DNA of 64,000 nucleotides from Lathyrus oleraceus (GCF_024323335.1 NC_066583.1:270277416-270341415), one strand, 5' to 3'. Counted from the first letter of the stretch, positions 46,501-59,790 are shown. A program made the numbers and translations. Notes: generated from the letters alone by a model not told the origin.

Positions 46501-48189
46501 AAGGCTTAGAAGCAATGGATTCCTAGAGAATTGAATTCCAAAACAGTGGAGATTCAAGCTCAAATTCAAATTAATTTATCAGGGTTATCCTCTTAATGTG
46601 AAGGGTTTTCAATGGGGATTCAAAGTTGGCGCAAGGTGTGTGTCATTTCCGAGCAAATGCAGCTGTATATATAACCAAATCCATGTGATATTTGCACACT
46701 CTTCTCAACCTTCCAAATTTGGCAAATGATGAAAGCATGGTGCATGGGCGCGCATAGGCCCATGCAATGATAACTTTAAAGTCCAAATGAATGATAAGAT
46801 GCTTTGGAGATGGATTGGATTGCAAGGTACTTGAGCATTGTTACTTGAAGATTGATCCATGCCAAATGATATCAGCCTGTTTAAGCCATGCGTAGCCTAT
46901 GCATTTCTCATCTAAAATGCATGAAATTTAGCTTTTTGGAAAGGTGAGATCAAGAGGAACAAGTTTCATGTTGAACACTTTTTTGTATGGAGCTTGGGAC
47001 TTGGAGATATTTGAGGTGGAAGTTTGGAAAAATTTGACATATCAAAAAATTTCTAAGTCTTAAGCCATATGTCTCAATATTCCACCTTGCTTAACTTTTT
47101 ATGGGAGCTTCAAATGAGAAACGTGTCTTCATAAAAGTTGTATATCTCTCAAATGCCTTCAAAATGGTCACAAATTTCATGTAATTTGGATTGGAAATGA
47201 TAGAGTTATGCATTTTTGAAGTTTGGAAAAATCACTTGATCAATGGTATAGGTCAAAAGTGACCTATAATGTAGCCTCATATTACATGTTCAAAGAAGTT
47301 GAATTATCTCCAAATCCAAACATAAAAGCTGAAGTAGACACATTGAATTTTATTTTTAAACTTGGAAATATTTCATCTCACAAAAATTGAGCAAGTTATG
47401 GCCTTGGGAAGTTGACTTTCAAATTAGGGTTTAGACAAAATGACCTATAATGTTTCAACATAGAAAATGATTTCCAAGCAAAACTAGCTCTAGGTCTCAA
47501 CATGAAAGTTGTTAATAATGTCATTTAGAGTAATTTTTCTCTTGGAATTATTTTCATAAGGTGACAATTGTAGGAGATAGGGTCTAGGGAGACCCAATTT
47601 TGATCAGATGAAATCATTTGGCCAACCAACATTAACCAACTTACTAACTTCCAATTTACTTGACTTTCTTGGCTCATGGTAGAACATATATGCATAAGAT
47701 GATGAAATTTTGAAGTGTCCCTTGAGAAATTTGATCAATTGTTGAGATAGCTTGTTGGAGAAGTTACTCAAGATACCCAGTCAAACTAGGGTTTCCAAGG
47801 CAAATCACCCTCAAACTCTTGAAGCAAACTTAACCAATATAACATGTAGAGATCATTAGGACTCATATATGATGTTCATAATCATTCTTGAATAAATTCT
47901 TGGTTGTGCTCTTTGTTCATGAGGGACTCAAACCCTAGATGTGATCAATGAATCAATGAGATCATGCCCTTCCTACAGAAAGAGTTAGATAGATGCAAAG
48001 ACATATTTTTGATATTTTAGTTAGTAAAATGATAATATACAAGTATGATATAATCATAAAGTGCATGGTGATCTCTCCCAAAACAAACCCAATGAATGAG
48101 GGGTAATGAGGATGCCAAGATATGATCCCAATGCTAATGCCTATGATGAATTACATGGGGGATCTTAGGGTCAAAATTGGGGTCTTACA
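43554..48189 (-). repeat. 5' LTR of Ogre-2
   Basis: 4636 bp, TG/CA ends (TGTAGCGGG at 43554, GGTCTTACA at 48189 on the plus strand). It belongs to a different Ogre subgroup from Ogre-1 and Ogre-3: large parts align only loosely. A minus-strand TATA-like TATATATA is at 46666-46673. A hairpin with 9-bp stem spans 46092-46128 and contains the self-complementary 16-mer 46099-46114. The first flanking bases outside are GACCG (48190-48194), the candidate TSD; its mate is not in the window. Confidence 0.9.
46092..46128 (-). other. Hairpin with palindromic loop in Ogre-2 leader
   Basis: Stem TCACCGGAG/CTCCGGTGA, 9 bp, with a loop that includes AGAGCTCT. On the transcribed (minus) strand it follows the same GGAGAAGAC anchor that precedes the palindrome in Ogre-1. 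Confidence 0.7.
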
Positions 48190-49542
48190 GACCGACACGC
48201 CCCAGCCTATCACGACCATCACAGGCCCATCATGAACGTCACGCGGTCAAAATCAGCGCTTTGAAACTGTCAACAGAAGTGATCCAACAAGCCCTTAATT
48301 CTCGTTCCTCAGCCACTTTCCCGTGGATTCCTCACTCAACCAAGTCATCCTTGTTTCTCTCAACTTCCATGACCTAATGGAGGATATAAAAGGATGGAAT
48401 TTGGAAACCTACGGGGACGCTTAATTTTTCTCTCTGAAGCCAGCTTTGAAGACCTTTTTCTCTCTATATTTTTTCACAACAATTCTATTTTGTCTTTTAT
48501 TTTTCTTCAGCAGCATTATTTTCTTTTACCGTTCAGAGCTTTGATTTCCCCTTTTTCCTTTCCGCTTTTCATTTAGCCAAAGTAGTAGTTTCCTACACTG
48601 GGGAACTACTATGATTTATTTAATTTAGTTTAAGCTATTATTTCAAAGAGGCAAAATCCTACCGACCTGTGGAGGACTGCTCAAGTACTTCAAGATTCGG
48701 CATATTCTATTAATCCAATTTCCAGGTTTTTATTAAATTGCTATTGCTTTATTATTATTATAATCATGTTTTCTTTATTGTTGATTTGTTTATGTTCGTC
48801 TGTGTTTGCGTTGTTTAACATGTCCAGCTAAACTACCGGTATCGATATGTAACAATTTAATTAGACGAAATTTAATAATAATCGGTGTAAAACTTCTTTC
48901 CTTAAACAATCTTTATGGTTATGGTTTTTAATTTAAATTTAATTAACTTTTTCACAAGAGTGAGAAGCTATTTAATATGATTTTTCCACGAGAGTGGGAA
49001 ATTAACTAAGGTGACAATCGACAATCACGAGAGCGTGAGGGTTGAACTGGATAGTAAAAACTAGGCATTGATTTTAAAAACAGCGAGAGCACTTTAAAAG
49101 CAATTAGAACTTATTTGTTTTCAAAAAGTATTTTTAACTTCAAATGGGACAACGAGAGCATACATTCTGACTTAAAGGTATAGTCCAAATCAACAATCAC
49201 GAGAGTGTGAGATAAAGCCTTTTAAATAAGTATTTTTTACTAAAAGATATTCGGTACTTAAATTATACACCAGTGACTTATCGAATCCCTGACTATTAAT
49301 GCGTCGCATACTGATATCCTTCTATTAATATTTTCTTAAAACTTAACTTCCCTTAGATTTAATTATCTTCAACCGAACTTCTAAAAATCACCCCCTTAGC
49401 TAAACATAGTAACGTCATTAGCATTAGTTTGACCATCGGTCCTTGTGGGTTCGATATCTTTTAAAACTAAAACGACTGGACTCTGCACTTGCAGTCAAGT
49501 ACCCGATAGACTATATTCTATATAAAGTCACGAGACGTATCA
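48190..49542 (+). repeat. Athila/Cyclops-like 5' LTR, 3' part
   Basis: Sequence between the Ogre-2 insertion and an Athila-type primer site. It contains TATAAAA at 48385-48391 and a T-rich stretch. Several CACGAGAG-type short motifs lie between 48950 and 49210. The LTR ends at CA, 49541-49542. The LTR start must lie left of Ogre-2, outside the window. No coding capacity. Confidence 0.78.
48385..48391 (+). promoter_or_regulatory. TATA box in Athila-like LTR
   Basis: TATAAAA in the context GAGGATATAAAAGGATGG, about 1160 bp upstream of the primer site. Good consensus; use not shown. Confidence 0.6.
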
Positions 49543-49548
49543 AGTTTT

Positions 49549-49564
49549 TGGCGCCGTTGTCGGG
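49549..49564 (+). other. Primer binding site (tRNA-Asp type), Athila-like
   Basis: TGGCGCCGTTGTCGGG, a one-base variant of the TGGCGCCGTTGCCGGG primer site typical of Athila elements. Confidence 0.85.
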
Positions 49565-49655
49565 TACCTGATTTAGTCAAATAGTGTGATTCTTTCGTTG
49601 CACAGTATAGACTAAGGTAAAAACTAATCTCCTTTCCATTATTTTCCCCGATTGT

Positions 49656-52076
49656 ATGCCAAGTACTCGCTCACAAGGCAAAAACTTAGCACCACCAATC
49701 GCTGAATTAGAGTGTTTCTTATATTTAAGACGCCGAATACTAGAGTACCAACGAAGGTACAATATTCTCAATATCTTCTTTCTTACTGTTGAACCAGTTG
49801 AAAAACCAACCATGGCTGCAGTAGATCCACATAATCGTCCTCTTAAGTTCTACGCTACCCCGTCCCAACAAGAACCTCACAGCAGCATTGTCGCCTTTGC
49901 TATCAATCGAAACGATTTCGAGTTGAAACCCTCATTATTATCAGCCATCCAACAACATCAATTTGCTGGGGATCCTACGGACGACCCTAATGAACATTTG
50001 ACCAAGTTTGTGCAGTACACAAACGTTGTGAAGGCGAATGGTGTATCTCAAAATGCGATAAGACTACACATCTTTCCTTTCTCTCTAAGAGACAAAGCTT
50101 AGGCTTGGTTGCAATCCTTGCCATCCAACTCAGTTACAACATGGGAAGAACTGAAGAACATTTTCTTAACCCGATATTTTCCGCCAAGCAAAACTACTAT
50201 GCTGAGAGCTCAAATCAACGGATTTCGATAAAAGGATGTAGAATCTCTCTATGACGCATGCGAGAGATACAAAGACATGATGAGGATATATCCACATCAC
50301 GGTCTCGAAGACTGGGTGATCATTCACACATTTTAGAATGGACTTCTGTATAACACAAGACTGACAGTAGACGCTATCGCGGGCGGTGTACATATGGACA
50401 AGCCATACAACGAAGCCTATCAACTCATTGAAAACATGGCCCAAAACCATTTCCAATGGGGAGGTGAAAGAACTCCAGTAGAAAAGTCCCAAACAAAAGG
50501 TGGAATATACGAAATCAGTAGCCTTGACCACGTCCATGCAAAGGTAGATGCCCTTGTTCAAAAGTTAGACAACTTGACCATACCACCCGAAACCACCGTG
50601 GTTGCCGTGACTCCAAACTGTGAGTTATGTGGAACTCCTGGACACACTGCACCAGAATGTCAAATATTAGCAGGAGTCCCAACTGATCAAGTGAATTACG
50701 CACAAGGAAATCCTTATTCGAATACCTACAACCCAGGTAGGAAAAATCATCCTAACTTTTCGTATAAGAATAACAACACCCTGTATGCACCTGGCCAAGC
50801 ACCCACTGTTCCGCCTGGATATCAAAAGCCAGCTAATAATGTTCCTAACATTCCTAGGAAGTCCAACCTTGAACTAATGATGGAAAGCTTCATAGCTACC
50901 CAAGCTCAGACAAACAAAAACTTCTTGAACCAAAACATACATACTAGCGAGCAACTTAAACAATTAGCGAGCAAAGTAGACGACTTAGCCACCCACAACA
51001 AAATGCTTGAAACACAGATTTCACAAGTGGCTTAACAACAAGCATCTACTGCCGCTCCCACTGGCACATTTCCTAGACAGCCGCAACCTAATCCAAAAGG
51101 ACTTGCAAATGCCGCTATACTGAGGAGTAGAAAAGAACTAGACGGGCCCGTAGATCCAGATCTCCAAAATCCTGCCATGTACCAAAACCCAGACAAAACC
51201 ACAACTGAGGAGGTAAGTAAATCGAAGAAGAAGGAAGATAATACCCGAGATACCAAAGAGAAAGAAAAACCTTATGTGCCTCCACCGCCTTATAAACCAG
51301 CCATTCCGTATCCTCAAATACTCAAAAATTCTAAAACTGGAGGGCAATTTAGGAAATTTATTGAACTTTTGAAGCAACTAAACATTACAATTCCCTTTAC
51401 AGAAGCCATCACACAAATGCCCTCATATGCCAAATTTCTTAAGGAGATCCTATCCAATAAGAAAAAGATCGAGGATAATGACATAATTACACTTACTGCT
51501 GAGTGTAGTGCAATGATCCAAAATAACATGCCTCCCAAACTAAAAAGCCTAGGTAGTTTCTCCATACCCTATGTCATTGGAAAATTCGTCATAGACAAAG
51601 CTCTATGCGTCCTAGGAGCCAACATTAGTGTAATGCCCTTAACCATCGGTAAAAGGCTCAAAAGGGGAGAACTAAGACCAACCAAGATGTCTGCTCAACT
51701 AGCTGACCGCTCAATCAAATATCCTGTTGGTATACTAGAGAATGTCCCAGTACGTGTAAGACAATTCTACATTCCTACAGACTTCATAATCATGGACATA
51801 AAAGAAGATGCTAGTACACCTATTATATTAGGAAGGCCATTCTTAGCCACCGCCAGAGCCATAATAGACGTGAAAAGAGGTAAGCTAACATTCGAAGTTG
51901 GAGAAGAAAATGTTGAATTCATCTTGACACAATTCTTACAAGATCTAGCTATAGACGATACATGTTATCTACTTGATGTCATAGACGAGTGCGTAAGAGA
52001 GATGGAGATGCAAGAAACCACATATTCCAATATAATGAAAATCCAAATCCCTCCATTCTTTGAAGATGATAATTAG
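49656..52076 (+). pseudogene. Athila/Cyclops-like gag-protease, several stops
   Basis: Start MPSTRSQGKNL fits the usual Athila Gag N-terminus. One frame runs the whole way but is broken by TAG at 50100-50102, TAA near 50229, TAG near 50335 and TAA at 51033-51035. Visible parts: gag core (PSLLSAIQQHQFAGDPTDDP, then IFPFSLRDKA), a knuckle-like CELCGTPGHTAPEC (about 50621-50662), a Lys/Glu/Pro-rich linker, and the protease region 51177-52076 (PVGILENVPVRV, IILGRPFLATARAIID). The protease motif reads LGANISVMP where a DLGAS-type active site is expected, so the catalytic Asp appears lost. It could not mature its own particles. Confidence 0.85.
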
Positions 52077-52133
52077 CGTGAACCATACCAAAATGACAGT
52101 CTAAGTGAAGGCTTAGCACTTACACCCAACCAC

Positions 52134-53242
52134 TTGCCATGCCCGAAGAAACCAAACTTGGAATTAAAAACACTACCAAAGAACCTAAGATACAAATTCC
52201 TAGACACTGAACTCAAAAGACCAGTAATAGTCAACCCTGACTTGGGACAGATGGAAATTGAAAAGTTACTAGATGTCTTAAGAAAATATCCAACTGCGTT
52301 AGGCTGCAGCACCGCCGACCTAAAAAGAATAAGTCCTTCTATCTTAGGCATCGCATTATGCTAGAGGAATATTGTAAACCCTCTAGAGAACACCAGAGAA
52401 GGATCAACCCAATCTTAAGTACTGTAGTCAAGGATGAAGTACAGAAGTTACTAGATGCCAGAATCATATACCCGATCTCCGATAGTCAATGGGTTATCCC
52501 CGTTCATGTAGTACCCAAGAAAGGGGGTGTTACAGTTGTTAAGAATGAGAAGGGTGAATCTATAGCACAAAGAGTTGTGACCGGAAGTAGAATATGCATC
52601 GATTATAAAAAACTAAACAAAGCCACTCGGAAGGATCATTTTCCTCTGCCTTTCATTGACTAAATGCTTGAATGATTGGCTAAGCATTCCCACTTCTGCT
52701 ATCTAGACGGTTATTCAGGATTCTTTCAAATTCCATTCCATCCTGATGACCAAGAGAAAACAACCTTCACATGCCCTTATGGTACATTCGCTTACCGACA
52801 AATGCCATTTGGACTATGCAATGCTCCCGCAAGATTCCAAAGATGCATGATGTCAATCTTTGCTGACTTTATAGACGACATTATGGAAGTCTTTATGGAC
52901 GACTTTTCTGTTTGTGGGCAGAGCTTCGAAGGATGTATATCAAACCTTGAAATGGTACTTGAAAGATGCGTAAAGGTGAATCTCGTCTTGAACTGGGAGA
53001 AATGCCATTTCATGATCCAACAAGGAATCTTGTTAGGACACGTAGTATCTGATAAATGAATTGAAGTAGACAAAGCTAAGATCGAAATCATAGAGAATCT
53101 TCAGCCTCCAAAAACCATACGAGAAATATGAAGCTTTTTAGGACACGCCGGTTTCTACCGACGCTTTATCAAAGATTTATCGAAAATTACCAAACGACTT
53201 ACGGATTTATTAATGAAAGACACTGACTTTATCTTCGAGAAA
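52134..53242 (+). pseudogene. Athila-like reverse transcriptase, first copy, truncated
   Basis: Blocks: LRYKFLDTELKRPVIVNPDL (52134-52364), then a frameshift near 52350, then RT core (VVPKKGGVTVV, CIDYKKLNKATRKDHFPLP). A stop lies near 52662. The core continues (QEKTTFTCPYGTFAYRQMPF) with FMDD at 52892-52903. Further stops at 53057-53059 and near 53129. The block ends abruptly near 53242, where a second copy of gag begins. Confidence 0.85.
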
Positions 53243-54361
53243 TATTTCTTACTGCTGAACCAGTTGAAAAACCAACCATGGCTGCAGTAGATCCACATAA
53301 TCGTCCTCTTAAGTCCTACGCTACCCCGTCCCAACAAGAACTTCACAGCAACATTGCTGCCTTTGCTATCAATCGAAACAATTTCGAGCTGAAACCCTCA
53401 TTATTATCAGCCATCCAACAACATCAATTTGCTGGGGATCCTACGGACGACCCTAATAAACATTTGACCATGTTTGTGCAGTACACAAACATTGTGAAGG
53501 TGAATGGTGTATCTCAAGATGCGATAAGACTACGCATCTTTCCTTTCTCTCTAAGAGACAAAGCGTAGGCTTGGTTGCAATCCTTGCCATCCAACTCAGT
53601 TACAACATGGGAAAAATTGAAGAACATTTTCTTCTCCCGATATTTTCTGCCAAGCAAAACTGCTATGCTGAGAGCTCAAATCAACGGATTTCGATAAAAG
53701 GATGTAGAATCTCTCTATGACGCGTGCGAGAGATACAAAGACATGATGAGGATATATCCACATCACGGTCTCGAAGACTGGGTGATCATTCACACATTTT
53801 AGAATGGGCTTCTGTATAACACAAGACTGACAGTAGACGCTACCGCGGGCGGTGTACATATGGACAAGCCATACAACGAAGCCTATCAACTCATTTAAAA
53901 CATGGCCCAAAACCATTTCCAATGGGGAGGTGAAAGAACTCCAGTAGAAAAGTCCCAAACAAAAGGTGGAATATACGAAATCAGTAGCCTTGACCACGTC
54001 CATGCAAAGGTAGATTCCCTTGTTCAAAAGTTAGACAACTTGACCATACCACCCGCAACCACCGTGGTAGTCGTGACTCCAAATTGTGAGTTATGTGGAA
54101 CTCCTGGACACACTGCACCAGAATGTCAGATATTAGCAGGAGTCCCAACCGATCAAGTGAATTATGCACAAGGAAATCCTTATTCGAATACCTACAACCC
54201 AGGTAGGAAAAATCATCCTAACTTTTCGTATAAGAATAACAACGCCCTGTATGCACCTGGCCAAGCACCCACTGTTCCGCCTGGATATCAAAAGCCAACT
54301 AATAATGTTCCTAACATTCCTAGGAAGTCCAACCTTGAACTAATGATGGAAAGCTTCATAG
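53243..54361 (+). pseudogene. Second gag copy inside the Athila-like element
   Basis: Aligns with 49777-50895 at roughly 97% by eye. It shares the TAG at 53566-53568, the TAA near 53695 and the TAG near 53801 with the first copy, and adds its own stop (TAA near 53896). It starts after a short shared string TTTCTTACTG and ends at CATAG, where copy one continues into the gag C-terminus. The gag C-terminus, protease and first half of RT are deleted here. Confidence 0.85.
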
Positions 54362-54931
54362 ATCCAAAGGTGCATGATGTCAATCTTCGCTGACTTTATA
54401 GACGACATTATGGAAGTCTTTATGGACGACTTTTCTGTTTGTGGGCAGAGCTTCGAAGGATGTATATCAAACCTTGAAATGGTACTTGAAAGATGCGTAA
54501 AGGTGAATCTCGTCTTAAACTGGGAGAAATGCCATTTCATGGTCCAATAAGGAATCTTGTTAGGACACGTAGTATCTGATAAAGGAATTGAAGTAGACAA
54601 AGCTAAGATCGAAATCATAGAGAATCTTCAACCTCCAAAAACCGTACGAGAAATATGAAGCTTTTTAGGACACGCCGGTTTCTACCGACGCTTTATCAAA
54701 GATTTCTCGAAAATTACCAAATGACTTAGGGATTTATTAATGAAAGACACTGACTTTATCTTTGATGAGAAATGTTTAACAGCATTTGAGCAATTAAAAA
54801 CATCTTTAATCATTGCACCTATCATGCAACCACCTGACTGGAGATTACCTTTCAAAATCATGTGTGATGCGAGTGATTATACCGTAGGCGCAGTACTAGG
54901 ACAAAGAAAGGATAAAAAACTTCATGTTATC
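54361..54931 (+). pseudogene. Second RT copy and RNase H start, Athila-like
   Basis: Resumes RT at the position equivalent to 52833 in copy one, with FMDD at 54419-54430. It has a private TAA near 54547 and shares the TGA near 54655. Unlike copy one it continues past the breakpoint into connection-domain and RNase H sequence (FEQLKTSLIIAPIMQPPDW, CDASDYTVGAVLGQRKD) until the Ogre-3 LTR interrupts it at 54932. Confidence 0.85.
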
Positions 54932-57900
54932 TGTAGCGGGGTATTCGTTACTTTTAGATTTATTGACTAAATCAAAAGTAAATAATACAATTCGAGTCGC
55001 CACCGCACTTCTATTTATCCAAAGGAAAGGTTAGAAAGCGAACAAAAACCGAGAAGTTTTATCAAATCAAAAACTAATAAAAATGTCAGAGATCTGGGGT
55101 AAGGGGGTTGGTTATGCAATGGGAAGGTTTTAAGCACCCAAAATATCCTTAATACTCTAAGGGAGACCTTTTTGCAAATGTTGCATGGTAGGTTGGTATT
55201 TGGAAAATATTTGTGCAAACATGATTGGGGGGATGAGAAGAGAATATACAAATTATTTACAATTTTGTTTGTTTGAATGGATAAACCCATTGCCTACGTA
55301 CCATCACAAAAGGTAGGATCAAAACCTCGTAGTTCGGGGTAAAAATCTCAAAATAAGTTGGTGATTGATGGGTCAAAAGCCTTAAGGTCTTTTGTTATCA
55401 AAGGGAGAAAACTATACCTAAACCACAAATCCACCATGTGAGGAGAGCTTCAATATACTAGTGAGGGATCCACCCTATAATAAGTATGGAAGACTTATAG
55501 TCCAATCACTAAGGATACAGGTGAGGTTTACATCAACCTCTATGACAACTCAAACCTAATAGCTAATGTTTATGAAAATATTTGGCAAAGGTGGCCATTG
55601 GAACCACAAAAAAAATTGAGTGAGTTGTATTTACAAATTAGAAGTATTCACAAAATAAAGTCAAAGTTGACTTAAAGTTCAATTCAAAATAAGTATTATG
55701 AAAAGAGTTTGAAAAATCAAAGGCATAGTGCCTAGGTTTCTAATTTTGAAAACAATGTCAATGTTTGCACAAAAAGTTTGGCTTGGGTTAGAGTGGAAAG
55801 AAGAATAGAAGGGCTAGGTCCTAAACATGCAAAGATGAGGGAAGAGAAATAAAACCCTCGGAGTTCCTTCCTTCAGATCATAAAGATGATCGAAGTTGCT
55901 CCTTTACTTTGGACTTAGAAAGTTATAAGCAATTAACTCAAACAATCAAGCAAATGATCAACCAAAGCTCCTAGGATCTTCCAATTTGGATTTGTCTCTC
56001 CTATCTTGGATGCTCATGACAATGGTCTTTCTAAATAGCTCAAGTTTATGATCCCTACCACACAAGAAGAAACAAATCAAAAAGTTCCACAATGCAATAA
56101 AAAGAATGCACAGGAGTGAGTTTAGAATAGGGGTCCTTTCAACATCATCTTCAAGATTAAGCATTCTAAAGGCATGAGGCCTAGTTGCTCTTGAAACTCC
56201 ATTAAGCACAGGTAAAGTCCTAATTCTAAGTCCTTTCTCCTTTTTTGCATTGGGTTCACACAAACAAAAATAAAACAAGCACAAAGCAATAGTATATACG
56301 CAATAATGTCCTCAAGTGAGCAAAAGCAAATGGCATAAACATAAACATGAGCTCAAATGAGCAAAGGGAAAAAGGCAATATGAATAAATGAGAAAGAAAT
56401 TAAATTGCATTAAAGTAAATTGCAAGAATTAAATGCTTGAATTAAAAGTTAGTAATTAGTAGTTAGTGTTAGTGTGCCATAAGGCAATTTAGTGCTATGT
56501 TAAGCAATCGTAAGTTGACTAATGTAGTAGCCACACCTATCTGAGGCCGGTCAATAAAACTATAGGCAAATAAACACAAGTTAGAGACCATGACTAGTAA
56601 GCCAAACTCCTACAAATTGCCATGCCAAAAGAAAAGAAGAATGACCTTGTATGGATTTTAGGTTCTTTGCTTGACCAAGAAGCAACCTATCTTGGACACA
56701 AAGCAATTCACTTGATCTTTGATCAAGATGAATTTGATTTGGATCAAAGAAGGTTAAGCCTCTCATATGTCAAGGCTAACCATAAATTATTAACTCATTG
56801 GTCAAAAGAAAAAGAAGAAGATGAAGATGGAAATGGAATGTACAAAATTGAAATTCAAATGACATAACCAAAACACATTGATCAAACGTGAATGAAATCA
56901 ACATCAATCAATGGTAAATAGAAGTGAATTGAAGATTAGAAGTCAAGAAAAGTCAAACATATTTTTGGTATTTTTTGGAATTAAAATAATACATGAAATA
57001 AAATGAACAAATAAAGGTCAAACTTCAAATCCAATTCAAATCAACTTGGACAAGTCCAATTGGATCATCATAAGGCTAACATGGTCAAACAAGGTTTGAC
57101 AAATTTTTTCATTATTTTTTGGTAACAGAAACTAATTTTAAACAATTAAAAATGAAGAAAAATAACATAATTGGACTAAAATCTCAAATAAATCTCAAAT
57201 CAATTAAGAAATTGATGAGAATATTTTTCATAGATTCATCATTATCCAAAGATGTTAAGAAAATATTTTTGGCATTTTTGAATATCAAAAAGTATTTTAA
57301 ATGAATTAAAAATAACTAGAAAATAAATAATTCACAAAACATATTAAATAGAATCACAAAAATAATTAAAAATCATTTTATGAAACTAGAATTTAAGAGA
57401 TTTTTTTTGCAATTGGTCCCATATTTTTCTGATTCCAAATAAAGAAGTTATGAATTTTTAAAATAAAATGGAAAAAAAGAAAATAAAATGGAAATTAAAA
57501 AAATAGCAAAAATCCACAAGCATCTGATCAACGCTCATTAATTGACGTGGCTGATTATATGGCTATGAAGCGCACACTCATTGTGTGGACGAGTCAACAG
57601 CGAAACATGAATGATTTAAAAAAGTCTTAATAACACAAGGCTAAGATTAGATCTGGAAGACTGGATCCAAGGCCCAAGGTTTGGACGCGTGGGGACGGTG
57701 GTGGAAACCACCGTCTTCTCCAGTGAGAAGCCATAATCCGGCCACCAGTTGCAGGTTTTGAAACCTCAACTAAAATACGCGATCCATATACCATTCGAAA
57801 GCTGGGGTGATGTACATCACCCCTGTGACCTTAGTTTCTTCTCAAGATTCTTATGGAGGAAGAAATCTAAGGTTGAAAAATGAGGTGTTCGATCTGAAGT

Positions 57901-59790
57901 TAACAAATTCTCAAAATTAAAACCACCAATCAATTGCCTCTCACATGAGGACTTCAGAAATGCGAATCAAACCAAGCAATGCACAATAATAAGAGAGATT
58001 TGAATCAAAACAGTTATGGTGAAAACCTTTGAAGTGTAGCTTTTAAGAGCTTGATCCAATCCAATCCTCGAGTGCAGCTTGATCTTGAAGTAACAATGAA
58101 GCTAAGCTAAGGAATTAGAAGCTGAAGATCAACCAGGGAAGTTGAAATTCAAGCTTCAAAAGTGAAGTGAAATTTCAGAATTCCTTTGAATGAGAGGTTA
58201 GGGAAGCAAATCAGTAGAGTTTCAGGCGCCTTTAGGTTGAGATTTGAAGTGAGCAATGCCTTCTATTTATAGCCACAACTGATGCAAGGTGTGGGAAACT
58301 CGTGTGTGCATGAACTTGGGTCCTCCATGCATGGGCCTGTACAGGCGCATGTGAGGCCCAAAATCCATTGCAAATGAGTGCTGAACACAAATGAATCAAG
58401 TTTGGACGTGCAGATGGCAATGCATTAGCTTGTGCATGGAAATTTAACATGTTATGCATAATTGATCATAAAGCTTCACCTCTTCGAAAATGCCAATGGG
58501 AAAATCCAAACATAAGCATGTGGGTAATGGTTGGAAAGGTCTTGACATAAGGAACAAATGTTATGTTGAACAAAATTCCATTTGGAGTTTGGAAAATATT
58601 GAAAATTGGCCATGAAGTTCAAGGTACAAAACATGTATTTGAAAATTTTGCCAAAAGGGACCAACTTCAAGCCCTGCTGTTTTAATGATTCAAGCCTCAA
58701 ATGATAAAACCTTCAACATTAAAGTTGAATATCTTTTCAAGGCAATCAATTTGGACTTAAGTTTTGCATCATTTTGATTTTTTATGAGAAATTTATGGGC
58801 ACTTGAAGTTGGACTTTTTCAAATTTCAATGACTTTGGTCCAAAGTGATCTATAATGTTTTGTATTATCACATGTACTTCTTTTAGGATTATGAAATTTT
58901 ATCCAACATAACAATTTAAGTATACATATTAAAATTTCTAATGGAATTCGTCTAACCTCAAAATCATAAAAAATGAAGGCGTTAGGTCCTTGGGAAGTTG
59001 ACCCAAAATTAGGGTTTCATTCAAAATGACCTATAATGTTTTGAAATGAATGATGACCTTCCAAGTTTCAAATTAATTTTTGACGAACATGAAAGTTGTC
59101 CATATAGTTCTTAAGAACATTGTTTCTCTTGGGGTCATCATAATTTGACAATCACATCAAAAGTTAGGTCTCAGTGGATTTCAAAATAGCCAGATGAATT
59201 GACTGATCAACTTCTCAAGTCCAAACTTCAAATCTTGATGAATGAATGATTGAGGATACTCACATAGGATCATATATGCATAAAATTATGAATGAAAGAA
59301 CTTCCCTTGACTGTATTTGATCATGGGTTGAGGTTGCTTCATGAGCAAGGCACATTCAATGCACAGTTGAATTAGGGTTTCCTTGGGAAACAATCCTCAA
59401 ACCCTTTGGTTTATCTTGATCAAATTGACAAATTGAGATACTTGGGAGACATATATGATGATTTAGAGCTTTGTGAAGCATTGTCATGCTTGCTTTCATC
59501 TTCATTTGGCCACTTCAATGGGCATAGGGGCCTCCTAGGAGCCTTGAATCACATGACTGCTTGAGCTTCAAAACAAACAAAGTTAGTGACATATTTTTGT
59601 GCTTTTGGTTAGTAAACAAAATAAGAAAAGCAATAATATACAATTCAAGCATGCTTGGTGGTCTCAAACCAACTCACACAAGTCCCACCCTAGGGTAAAG
59701 GGGCCAAGATGTTATGATCCTTGAGGCAAATGCAAATGAACAATGATATGATGCCATGAGAGATCTTAGGGTTAAAATCAGGGTCTTAAA
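54932..59790 (-). repeat. 3' LTR of Ogre-3 (minus strand)
   Basis: 4859 bp. Plus-strand left end TGTAGCGGGGTATTCG is the reverse complement of the Ogre-1 LTR end; same subgroup as Ogre-1. Right end reads GGGTCTTAAA where GGGTCTTACA is expected, so the terminal TG on the element strand is TT. TATA on the minus strand at 58264-58271, palindrome at 57804-57823, hairpin at 57694-57715. It lies antisense in the Athila RNase H. Confidence 0.9.
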
